From Nitrospinota bacterium (GTDB lineage Bacteria; Nitrospinota_A; UBA7883; JACRGQ01): a stretch of 64,000 bases of DNA. The notes beneath the pieces were generated by a model that saw only the letters and a list, made by a program, of their open reading frames with translations, had not been told where the DNA came from and ran no database searches. The position numbers were made by a program, and so were the translations under genes. Positions 42,546 to 49,864 of the stretch are shown piece by piece. How positions within the stretch are numbered: the first letter of the stretch is position 1; each line of letters starts with the position of its first letter. The stretch lies in assembly GCA_029881495.1 (NCBI GenBank), contig JAOUMJ010000015.1, forward strand, positions 1 through 64,000. The letters are read 5' to 3'.

Positions 42546-43573
42546 TTTGAAGAAAACCTCCTGTTTATTTCCGATGATAAATGTTCAAGCAGGCCGAAAA
42601 TGTACGGATAATCCATTCTGATGGGACCCATTACCCCTACGGTCCCCTGCAATCCGTCCATGTCCACGAAGGATGACGTAACAAGGGAGCATCCGTTGAA
42701 TTCGTCCGAAGTAAAATCCGAGCCGAGGCTTGCGTGTACTTTTCTGTTCTCAATGCATTTTTCGATTATCTCAAGGAGCCTTTTCCTGTCCGAAAGCGTC
42801 TTTAATACCTGCTTCAGCATCTTTCTGTTCTTTTCGAATTCGGGAGCATCAAGGAGGTCGGCGGTCCCCTCCAGCGTTATTTCCGGCGCCGGGATCAGTT
42901 CCAGCATCTTTTCATGGAACGCAAGCGCGGTTTCCTGGAGCCGTTTGTACCTGTTCTCGTGGTGCGTCACCGATTCCCTCAGCCTGTTCCTTATCTGCCT
43001 CAGCGTCAGCCCGCTGTATCCGAGGTTAAGGAAGTTGGAAAGTTCCGTCAGCTCGCTTTCGTTCCACTCCTCCTCGATGGAAAAGAGGATGTTCTGCGTT
43101 CTTGAGTGCGGAGTGACAAGCACCGCCTGGATGAGGTTCCTGTTTATTTTCAGAAAATGGAATTTCTCGATGGGAGAATCGGTTACCGAGGGGAGGAGCA
43201 TCAGGCTTGCCTGATGGGAAAAGGTGTTCAATATCTTTGTCACCTTTTCGAAACTGTTCTCGCCCGATTCAGCCGAGCTTGCAATGGTATCGTTGATAAG
43301 TTTCTTCTGGCTTTCAGGGAGCGGTTTTGCCGGCATAAGCTCTTCCACGAAGAAACGGTACCCCTTCTCCGTAGGTATCCTGCCGGATGAAGAGTGCTGT
43401 TTTATCAGGAATCCCTCCTCGTCGAGATCGGCGAGGACGTTTCGGATCGTTGCTGGGCTAAGATCGAGATCGGAGAGGGCGCTTTTAGAAAGTGTGCGTG
43501 AGCCTATCGGCGCCGAACTCTCTATATGCCCGAGCACCACTTCCCGCAGTACCCGCATCTTTCTGTCTTCCAT
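42542..43573 (-). CDS. hrcA: heat-shock repressor HrcA
   Basis: 343 residues. The N-terminal winged helix has I-G-S-R-T-L and L-S-P-A-T-I-R-N-V-L-A-D-L-D-E-x-G-F-L and S-S-G-R-I-P-T-x-K-G-Y-R, the canonical HrcA DNA-binding features. A GAF-like middle and C-terminal dimer domain follow. It normally represses dnaK and groE operons through CIRCE elements; I found no CIRCE inverted repeat just upstream of this gene. It is coupled to grpE. Confidence 0.96.
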   Translation of the reverse strand: MEDRKMRVLREVVLGHIESSAPIGSRTLSKSALSDLDLSPATIRNVLADLDEEGFLIKQHSSSGRIPTEKGYRFFVEELMPAKPLPESQKKLINDTIASSAESGENSFEKVTKILNTFSHQASLMLLPSVTDSPIEKFHFLKINRNLIQAVLVTPHSRTQNILFSIEEEWNESELTELSNFLNLGYSGLTLRQIRNRLRESVTHHENRYKRLQETALAFHEKMLELIPAPEITLEGTADLLDAPEFEKNRKMLKQVLKTLSDRKRLLEIIEKCIENRKVHASLGSDFTSDEFNGCSLVTSSFVDMDGLQGTVGVMGPIRMDYPYIFGLLEHLSSEINRRFSSK

Positions 43574-43658
43574 ATCTTTCCCGTCCCTTTATGTTGATGT
43601 CAGATATATTTTATAACAGATTCCGTCGCAACTTGGCTAAGTCAGTTTCCTCTTTATA

Positions 43659-44858
43659 TCAGTTCTTTGCGCCAAGCATGACGAAATCGGCCTTTTTGGC
43701 TTTGAACACGGCATCAAGCGGCTCTTTCAAGCCGTCCTTCATTTTAAACGCGATAAGGTCGGCGTCTCTCCCTTTCTCTATGCTGCCGGAATTGAGGTCA
43801 AGCGCACGCGCGCCGTTGACAGTCGCCATTTCGATCAGTCGTTCGCGCGGGAGAGATGGAAAATAGGCCGCCCCCATCCGCAGTTCATTCAGCATGGATA
43901 GCGAGCTGTTTGACGCAAGCGAATCGGTGCCGAGCGCGGGCTTCAACCCGTAATCCAGCAGTTTTTTAAGCGGCATGACGTTCCCTCGCCCGAACCAAAC
44001 CGACGAGCCGGGACAAAACACGGGAACAGCGTTCGCGGACGCGAGCAACTTTATATCGTTCTCGTCTATCTCGTTGAGGTGAACGGCGAGCGTATTCTCC
44101 AGAATGCCAAGCGAATGCAAATGCGCAACCGGCGATTTACCGTACCCTCTGAATCCGTCGGGTAAAAAACCTCTCTCTTCAAGGAGCCCGGCGAGTTCGC
44201 CGGAACCGTGCCAGATGAACTCATCTTCATCAAGCGTCTCTGCCAGATGAATGGAGAAGGGGATGGAGAGTTCCTCCGCCAGCATTTTTAGAAGTTTAAG
44301 GAGTTTCGGCGAAACATTGTACGCGGAGTGCGGGGCGATGCCGACGTCAATCCCTCTTCGGGCAAGCTCCTCTGCGGTTGCCCTTGTCTTTTGGAGAGCC
44401 TCCTCGGCGTCCTTTTCGTGCGGAGCGAGCGGCTCAAGGAAAGTTATCCCTTTCAGGCGTGAACCGGCGAGTGGTGAAACGAAATCGCCGGAACTCGCGA
44501 TGTCCCCTACTGCGGAGATCCCGGAGCCCTGCATCTCTTCTATCGCCTCTTTCATGGATGCTTCCCGGAGATCCTGCGGCGTCTCCATGTTGTACCTTAT
44601 CACTCCGGGTATCCATTTGGAGAACGAGCCGGGATACTTTCTCCCTCTCATGCCGGAAAGCTGGAGGTGGCAGTGCGCGTTGACGAATCCGGGGAGGACT
44701 ATATGCGATGAAAGGTCGATGATGTTGTCGACCCTTTCCGTAGCGGTGTTGATCGGGCCGAAACCGGCAACTTTCCCCTTGTCGACGAGGATGTAGCCGT
44801 TTTCGATAGGGTGTGAGGTGACCGGATAAATGATACCGGCTTTTAGAAGGGTCGCCAC
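43659..44858 (-). CDS. amidohydrolase, possibly aminodeoxyfutalosine/adenosine-type deaminase
   Basis: 399 residues starting at GTG with a ggagg site close by. Metal-dependent amidohydrolase fold: N-A-H-C-H in strand 1, S-I-H-L-A-E-T, an H-L-N-E segment and G-T-D-S-L-A-S-N. This subgroup contains S-adenosylhomocysteine, guanine and aminodeoxyfutalosine deaminases. The N-terminal and C-terminal beta-sandwich parts (V-D-K-G-K-V-A and G-R-D-A-D-L-I) are complete. A role in the futalosine menaquinone route would be plausible, but no other mqn gene is present, so the substrate stays open. Confidence 0.85.
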   Translation of the reverse strand: MATLLKAGIIYPVTSHPIENGYILVDKGKVAGFGPINTATERVDNIIDLSSHIVLPGFVNAHCHLQLSGMRGRKYPGSFSKWIPGVIRYNMETPQDLREASMKEAIEEMQGSGISAVGDIASSGDFVSPLAGSRLKGITFLEPLAPHEKDAEEALQKTRATAEELARRGIDVGIAPHSAYNVSPKLLKLLKMLAEELSIPFSIHLAETLDEDEFIWHGSGELAGLLEERGFLPDGFRGYGKSPVAHLHSLGILENTLAVHLNEIDENDIKLLASANAVPVFCPGSSVWFGRGNVMPLKKLLDYGLKPALGTDSLASNSSLSMLNELRMGAAYFPSLPRERLIEMATVNGARALDLNSGSIEKGRDADLIAFKMKDGLKEPLDAVFKAKKADFVMLGAKN

Positions 44859-44913
44859 AGGCCTCCCTTACCGTGAAGGAAAGCCTGCGGCAATCCGCGA
44901 ATCGTTCGGCTTG

Positions 44914-45642
44914 TTATCGCCTCTCGCCAAGAAGCCTCAGCAACATTATGAAGAGGTTGATGAAGTCGAGGTAGAGCCTGAGCGCGCCGGAGATCGCCTC
45001 CTTGGTATCTTCCTGTGTACCTTCGTTGCCGATTATGTTCATCTTCAGTATCGACTGGGTGTCGTAGGCGATGAGGCCGGTGAAGATGAGCACACCCGCG
45101 TATGTGGTTATCCAGTAAACGGCAGGGCTTTGAAGGAACATGTTCACTAGCGAAGCTATTATTATTCCGATCAGGCCCATGAATAAGAAGGAGCCCCACG
45201 AGGTAAGATCCTTTTTAGTGGTCGCGCCGTAGAAGGACATCGCCGCGAACATTCCGCCGGTCACGAGGAACGCGGTGGTAATCGACGACTGCGTGTACGC
45301 AACGAAGATCACCGAGAAGGTGAGGCCGTTTAGCGCGGCGTAGCCGATGAACACGTTCATCGCCCTCTGCGCGCTCATTTGCATAACACGCGAGGCGAGG
45401 TAGAAAACGAGACCGAGCTCGCCGATGATAATGCCGAAAAAGAGGATCGGGTTGCCGATAATAGCGTTGTAAATCGATGGCGTGTTCGCCACATACCATG
45501 CCACAATGGCGGTAACCGCAAGTCCGGCCGCCATCCAGTTGTAAACGCGTATGAGAAACCTGGACTGTTCCGCCGCGATGGAGCTGGAAGGGGCGTAAGC
45601 GGCTTTTGCCCTGGGTCTGTTCAAATCACGAAAATCCTGCAT
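44914..45642 (-). CDS. Bax inhibitor-1/YccA-family membrane protein
   Basis: 242 residues from ATG 45642 (aaaggag eight bases before); a longer frame is not supported. Seven hydrophobic helices are visible. Family marks include N-W-M-A-A-G-L, A-L-N-G-L-T-F-S-V-I-F and the C-terminal I-A-Y-D-T-Q and R-L-Y-L-D-F-I-N-L-F. BI-1 proteins are pH-sensitive calcium-leak channels or bind FtsH in E. coli (YccA). FtsH is in this window but far away. It is divergent from rplM. Confidence 0.93.
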   Translation of the reverse strand: MQDFRDLNRPRAKAAYAPSSSIAAEQSRFLIRVYNWMAAGLAVTAIVAWYVANTPSIYNAIIGNPILFFGIIIGELGLVFYLASRVMQMSAQRAMNVFIGYAALNGLTFSVIFVAYTQSSITTAFLVTGGMFAAMSFYGATTKKDLTSWGSFLFMGLIGIIIASLVNMFLQSPAVYWITTYAGVLIFTGLIAYDTQSILKMNIIGNEGTQEDTKEAISGALRLYLDFINLFIMLLRLLGERR

Positions 45643-45756
45643 CTGTTCGACTCCTTTAATTGTTCGATTGTTTATGCCAATATATAAGACCATTATAGAG
45701 AAGGGTCAAGCAAAGGGCAAAAAAAGTTTCCCTTAAGAAATATCAAATAAATTCGT

Positions 45757-45784
45757 TTGACAAATCCCCGGCAAGGCGTATAAT
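45757..45784 (+). promoter_or_regulatory. consensus sigma-70 promoter of rplM-rpsI
   Basis: TTGACA at 45757-45762 and TATAAT at 45779-45784 with a 16-bp spacer; both boxes are perfect consensus. Transcription would begin near 45791, about 30 bases before the rplM ATG. It is the clearest promoter in the window and suits highly expressed ribosomal genes. Confidence 0.88.
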
Positions 45785-45823
45785 TTCTCTTTCGAATTAA
45801 CTTTAGAGAATATGGAATAGGCA

Positions 45824-46267
45824 ATGAAAACAACGTATTTTGCGCGAAAAGAAGACTTCCCGGAAAACGGGAAAAAGTGGCGGATAATCGATGCCGACGG
45901 CATTGTGCTTGGAAAGCTGGCTGTAAAGGTGGCGGACGCATTGAGAGGCAAGGATAAGCCTACATTCACCCACCATGTGGACACAGGCGACTATGTAATA
46001 GTCGTAAACGCAGCGAAGGTTAAGCTGACCGGGGCCAAAGTGGACAAGAAGATATACTATCATCACACAGGTTTTATAGGTCATCTCAGGAGCGCGACAG
46101 CTTCCGAGATGCTGGAAAAGCACCCTGAAAGGGTGATCGAGGCGGCTGTTTCGGGAATGCTCCCGAAGAACAAGCTTCGCTCGAAGTTTATGAAAAAGCT
46201 GAAGGTGTATGGCGGTGCGGCTCATACGCACGAGGCGCAAAAGCCTGAAAAAATGGAGATTAACTGA
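45824..46267 (+). CDS. rplM: 50S ribosomal protein L13
   Basis: 147 residues. The beginning K-T-T-Y-F-A-R-K-E and the signatures W-R-I-I-D-A-D-G-x-x-L-G-K-L-A and K-I-Y-Y-H-H-T-G-F-I-G-H-L are standard, as is the V-x-G-M-L-P-K-N segment. An early-assembly 23S rRNA-binding protein. It is two bases before rpsI, as in most bacteria. The strong promoter at 45757 drives the pair. Confidence 0.99.
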   Translation: MKTTYFARKEDFPENGKKWRIIDADGIVLGKLAVKVADALRGKDKPTFTHHVDTGDYVIVVNAAKVKLTGAKVDKKIYYHHTGFIGHLRSATASEMLEKHPERVIEAAVSGMLPKNKLRSKFMKKLKVYGGAAHTHEAQKPEKMEIN

Positions 46268-46269
46268 CT

Positions 46270-46674
46270 ATGGCTAAAGGGCTGGTCGACGGAAGGGCAT
46301 ATGCCACTGGGCGGAGAAAGACCGCTTCATGCAGGGTCTGGGTTAAGCCCGGCTCCGGCGTTATCAAGGTAAACAGGCAGGAGCTTGGCGCCTACTTCAA
46401 AAGGCCGACCTCCGAGATGCTGGTAAAACAGCCGCTCACGATAGTTGACGGACTGACAAAATACGACGTAACCGCCACCGTATGCGGAAGCGGTCTGAAC
46501 TCGCAGGCAGGCGCAGTAAGGCACGGTATCGCCCGCGCGCTTCTGAAGCTTGACCCCGGTTTCCGTCTGCCGCTGAAAAAGAAGGGGCTTCTCACAAGGG
46601 ATCCCCGCATGAAAGAGAGAAAAAAACCGGGACAGCCGGGCGCAAGGAAGAAGTACCAGTTCTCCAAGCGTTAA
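46270..46674 (+). CDS. rpsI: 30S ribosomal protein S9
   Basis: 134 residues. It has the G-R-R-K-T-A-S-C-R-V start, the G-G/S-G-L-N-S-Q-A-G-A-V-R-H-G-I-A-R-A-L segment and a terminal K-K-Y-Q-F-S-K-R whose last arginine contacts the P-site tRNA anticodon loop. Paired with rplM. A small open frame and a strong terminator follow. Confidence 0.99.
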   Translation: MAKGLVDGRAYATGRRKTASCRVWVKPGSGVIKVNRQELGAYFKRPTSEMLVKQPLTIVDGLTKYDVTATVCGSGLNSQAGAVRHGIARALLKLDPGFRLPLKKKGLLTRDPRMKERKKPGQPGARKKYQFSKR

Positions 46675-46690
46675 TAGAGAGATTACAAAA

Positions 46691-46810
46691 ATGGATCTAT
46701 TTATTTTGATTTCGGCAATGATTCAGGCAACGCTAGCGGTGCGTCTCGGCCTGGTCACGCTTCCAACCTTTTCCCATATGATATGGGTGAGGAGAAACTG
46801 GCGGTTTTAA
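46691..46810 (+). CDS. 39-aa hydrophobic peptide after rpsI, possible gene
   Basis: Found by translating the gap between rpsI and its terminator. The product has a hydrophobic first helix (M-D-L-F-I-L-I-S-A-M-I-Q-A, continuing to V-T-L-P) and a basic Trp/Arg-rich tail (W-V-R-R-N-W-R-F). It has one likely membrane span. A weak gagag site precedes the ATG. It would be cotranscribed with the ribosomal genes, 16 bp after rpsI. Unknown family; chance cannot be excluded at this length. Confidence 0.4.
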   Translation: MDLFILISAMIQATLAVRLGLVTLPTFSHMIWVRRNWRF

Positions 46811-46834
46811 GACGACAGAAAATTCGTTTTCACA

Positions 46835-46869
46835 AGCCGCCGGTTTTAAGAACCGGCGGCTTTTTTTTT
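46835..46869 (+). terminator. intrinsic terminator of rplM-rpsI
   Basis: An 11-bp perfect stem, agccgccggtt / aaccggcggct, with a TTAAG loop, followed by eight more T residues: a textbook Rho-independent terminator. Confidence 0.95.
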
Positions 46870-46899
46870 GGTCAAAAATAATTTGCAGAGGATAAAAAG

Positions 46900-47889
46900 G
46901 TGAACCGCTTAAAGGATCTACAGAGTTCGGGCCTCGCGTTGATGTTGCTATCGACCTTCTTTTTCGGCTTCAAGCCGATTCTGGTAAGGATGGCGCTCGA
47001 CGAAGGGGTAACGCCGGAAGATATTCTGATACTCCGCCTGATGATAGCCGTGCCGCTTTTCTTCCTGACCGTTCTGCTGATGCGAAAACTTGGCGATATG
47101 TGGATGCCGCCGGTTGAGTTTATTCTTTCATCAATCGTCGCCGTTGCCGGTATGGGGGGAGCGATGCTCTTCTCCTTCTACGCCATCAAGTACCTCGGCG
47201 CTTCGGTATCGACGCTGGTGATTTTCGTCTTTCCGGCGATTACGGCCCTTCTGTCGTTCGTCTTTTTCGGCGAACCGGTAACGAGCAGGAAGAAGCTTAG
47301 CCTCCTCATTTCGTTCCTCGGGATAATCCTTGTCGTTATCCCGCTGTCGAACGGCAACGGATTTGGCAATATCGCCGGATTCGATCCCGGCAAGGGGCTT
47401 TTCTTCGCGATGCTCTGCGCCCTCTGCTGGGCGTCGACGCAGGTGGCGTATCAGAAGATATTGGAGAAGAGGTCGCCGGTAACGACCGCGCTGATGACCT
47501 CTGTTGCGATGCTGGTTTTCTTTTTCGCCATGAACGGAATGCCGTCTACCGGTCTGACCACCAGGGCGTGGACGGCGGTAATCCTTCTCGGCACTGTAAG
47601 CTGGTACGTCCCGTTCTTCCTCGCGATGTACGCGCTAAAGATGATCGGCGCATCGAAGGCGGCGATAGTGCAGAGCACAGGCCCCGGTCTTACGGTTCTG
47701 ATAGCCGGCCTTATGCTGGGCGAGAAGCTGGTGGCGCTTCAGTTCGGCGGGATGTTCCTCCTTATATACGCGGTGTATATGATAGGGAGCGAGAAGTCGC
47801 CAGCGAGGGCCGATCAGGAGCCGTCAACAGTGGCGATCAGGAACGGCGGAACGATAGAGCCGGAGCCTCTCCCCGTGCGCGACGAATAA
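46900..47889 (+). CDS. EamA/DMT-family transporter
   Basis: 329 residues from GTG (agagga site nearby). Ten hydrophobic helices are arranged as two EamA repeats: repeat 1 about 10-145 and repeat 2 about 165-300, with G-A-S-V-S-T-L-V-I-F-V-F-P in the first and G-A-S-K-A-A-I-V-Q-S-T-G-P in the second. These drug/metabolite exporters move small molecules; the substrate is unknown. The C-terminal ~25 residues are hydrophilic. The gene ends three bases before a terminator whose near-copy appears at 49822. Confidence 0.92.
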   Translation: MNRLKDLQSSGLALMLLSTFFFGFKPILVRMALDEGVTPEDILILRLMIAVPLFFLTVLLMRKLGDMWMPPVEFILSSIVAVAGMGGAMLFSFYAIKYLGASVSTLVIFVFPAITALLSFVFFGEPVTSRKKLSLLISFLGIILVVIPLSNGNGFGNIAGFDPGKGLFFAMLCALCWASTQVAYQKILEKRSPVTTALMTSVAMLVFFFAMNGMPSTGLTTRAWTAVILLGTVSWYVPFFLAMYALKMIGASKAAIVQSTGPGLTVLIAGLMLGEKLVALQFGGMFLLIYAVYMIGSEKSPARADQEPSTVAIRNGGTIEPEPLPVRDE

Positions 47890-47891
47890 CG

Positions 47892-47925
47892 AAAAACAGA
47901 TAGCCGGGCGGTTCTCCGCCCGGCT
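47892..47925. terminator. terminator of the EamA gene; copy 1 of a duplicated 34-bp unit
   Basis: Stem agccgggcgg / ccgcccggct with loop TTCT, preceded by aaaaacagat. The same 34 bp recur at 49822-49855 with three differences, all in the loop. The two copies bound the AT-rich islet. Confidence 0.85.
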
Positions 47926-48152
47926 TTAAAACTAACAAATTTGTCTAGTCACCACAAATACAATTAGTTGTAGTCTGATATGCGCTCTTAATAGATTTTG
48001 AGCATAAAGTCGAAAAACATTATCACGAAAAAATACCATAATTGATGTTGATTCTCCTATGAATTTATATTATTTTCGAAAAAACAATAAATGGGGGAGT
48101 GATTTTAACAATGGATAGATAAATTATTAACCTTTTTAGTGGAGATAGCAAA

Positions 48153-48380
48153 ATGACAGATTATGATTCGTATTACGATGTTATAAAAAACAAACTTGGC
48201 ATCGAAGAAGCATATAAGGAGGCTAAAGAAGATTCTATAGATAGGTCACATGTTATAAATATGTTGTTAACTTGCATTACGACACTCCTATCTACTTGTT
48301 CACCATATGATTCTAAATCTACATTAATAAAAAATAAGGTAGCAAAAAGTTTGGAAAATCTAAAACCATTGATCCGATGA
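48153..48380 (+). CDS. hypothetical protein, 75 aa
   Basis: 75 residues with a ggaga ribosome binding site about six bases upstream. It is mostly helical and charged (Y-D-S-Y-Y-D-V-I-K-N-K, E-A-Y-K-E-A-K-E-D-S) with a mildly hydrophobic centre, I-N-M-L-L-T-C-I-T-T-L-L. No signal peptide or known motif. Codon use is A/T-biased like the rest of the islet. Convergent with the pentapeptide gene. Function unknown. Confidence 0.55.
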   Translation: MTDYDSYYDVIKNKLGIEEAYKEAKEDSIDRSHVINMLLTCITTLLSTCSPYDSKSTLIKNKVAKSLENLKPLIR

Positions 48381-48486
48381 AATAAATCTCAAAAACCTGT
48401 AGATACTTAATCGTATATTGCTAACAAATTACTAGACGAATTACAAATAACAAATGGTCGCGTGGGGGACACCACGAGGCATATTT

Positions 48487-49707
48487 TTATTGAAGCCTGA
48501 ATTTTCGCCTAACAGCAAGGATAAAAAGGGCACTAGATGTATATGTAAGTAATGTGTGAATAATCGCAAGAATATATTCTAGTAGATTCATGTTTGTAAT
48601 ATCACATGCCTTGACAAAGGATAAGGGGCGAAATGCGTTTAGAAAAAGTATCTGCAATGCCTCGTCAGACCACGAATACCGAAAAATCCAGAAAAATACA
48701 AATTGAATGATAATTAGCCATATAAAAGGATATGTGTAGCTTTGTCCAAAATTTGAGAATCCCCAATATGCATATATTCCGAGCTTATGAGATAGAGTAG
48801 TTTCTTTTCCTTTTAATAAGCATTTTTGTTCAAGGGCGAAGAATTTGGCTTTATATTTAATTGTTCCCGCTTCATCCATTTTCTTTTCCAAATTGCGATA
48901 TTTGCCATTGTCTTCATATTGCGTGCTGATAAATTCTGCTTCATCAAAATTAACGCTCTCGTTAAACTTGGTTTCAAAAAAAATTGGTGCTTTTTTAAAA
49001 ACTGCCCCAACAAAAGAAGCCTCACCTTTGAATGCTCTATTCCTGAAATTGATACGTTCATAAAATTTCGCATTAGAGAACAAAATATCATTAATAGTGA
49101 GTGCATGAGCATGATTATGAGAGACCGAGAAATTTGCAGGTCCATGGAAAATAGCATTTAAAAAAGTGGACTTGCCCGGAAAATGCGTATTGTGAAAATT
49201 TGCTTCCCTAATAAATTCTGAATGATTGAAAAAGATATCACCCTTTAATTCATAGTCAGACATATCAAAAGAACCATGAAATTTGCATTTTTTAAAACTT
49301 ATAGCTCTTCCATTTGCTAAATTAGGAGGTCTAAATGGTTGTGCGAAAACAGCTCCCTCAAGGTTAAGGCATTCTTCCCTTGAAGTATTGAAGTTCTGTG
49401 CGATATTAGTGATTCCATTATTGAATCTACTGAGTAGATCATCTCTCCTGTTAGAAGCTGCAACCCAAGGATATTTCCCTTGGTTTTCATATTTTTCGTT
49501 GTACAGGTCGTATGGAAGGTGGAAAAGGCAATATTTATATTGGTCAAAACCGTAATCAGGAGAGTATGTATAATTCATATAACCTTTTACAAATTGGCAG
49601 GTTTCCTTTGAGCAAGGAGTCGGCAGAGTTGTTTTGCTATCACGCCATTTGGAAAGATTCCTAGCATCACCGTATTTACCGTTATACATTGGGTTATAGT
49701 TTAGCAA
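48487..49707 (-). CDS. pentapeptide-repeat membrane protein
   Basis: 406 residues. The first ~110 residues contain Cys-x-x-x-x-Cys (C-S-K-E-T-C) and a Tyr-rich region. About 115-265 is a degenerate pentapeptide array with phenylalanine at the central position (C-K-F-H-G-S-F-D, A-N-F-H-N-T-H-F, A-I-F-H-G-P-A-N-F). A linker follows, then two C-terminal membrane helices (P-F-I-W-L-I-I-I-Q-F-V-F-F-W-I-F near 335 and L-A-I-I-H-T-L-L-T-Y near 385). Such proteins recur in accessory regions, with ion-channel-like tails. It lies in the AT-rich islet and is probably acquired. Function unknown. Confidence 0.8.
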   Translation of the reverse strand: MLNYNPMYNGKYGDARNLSKWRDSKTTLPTPCSKETCQFVKGYMNYTYSPDYGFDQYKYCLFHLPYDLYNEKYENQGKYPWVAASNRRDDLLSRFNNGITNIAQNFNTSREECLNLEGAVFAQPFRPPNLANGRAISFKKCKFHGSFDMSDYELKGDIFFNHSEFIREANFHNTHFPGKSTFLNAIFHGPANFSVSHNHAHALTINDILFSNAKFYERINFRNRAFKGEASFVGAVFKKAPIFFETKFNESVNFDEAEFISTQYEDNGKYRNLEKKMDEAGTIKYKAKFFALEQKCLLKGKETTLSHKLGIYAYWGFSNFGQSYTYPFIWLIIIQFVFFWIFRYSWSDEALQILFLNAFRPLSFVKACDITNMNLLEYILAIIHTLLTYTSSALFILAVRRKFRLQ

Positions 49708-49821
49708 TAAATCTGTTACTAATCCATCTAGCAGAACTTTAAGGCGCTACCCCTACAACAATTTTGTTAATTATCACATATAACCTCTTGATTATTAGTG
49801 GTATTAGTAAAGAAAGTTACA

Positions 49822-49855
49822 AAAAACAGATAGCCGGGCGGATGGCCGCCCGGCT
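49822..49855. terminator. terminator copy 2, facing the CFI-box gene
   Basis: Stem agccgggcgg / ccgcccggct with loop ATGG, preceded by aaaaacagat like copy 1 (31 of 34 positions equal). It lies ten bases beyond the stop of the leftward gene at 49865 and can terminate it. Confidence 0.8.
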
Positions 49856-49864
49856 ATTGGAAAA

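Larger units (their letters stand above)
47926..49821. other. AT-rich islet bounded by duplicated terminator
   Basis: About 1.9 kb with visibly much higher A/T content than everything around it, holding two genes (48153 and 48487). It lies exactly between the two 34-bp copies of a hairpin unit, between genes that would otherwise converge. This looks like acquired DNA inserted at a terminator. No transposase or integrase is present, so it is at most a passive or decayed insertion. The 47926-48152 part has no gene. Confidence 0.6.

Noticed and set aside
43574-43658. CIRCE element before hrcA
   Set aside because: No TTAGCACTC/GAGTGCTAA-type inverted repeat is present.
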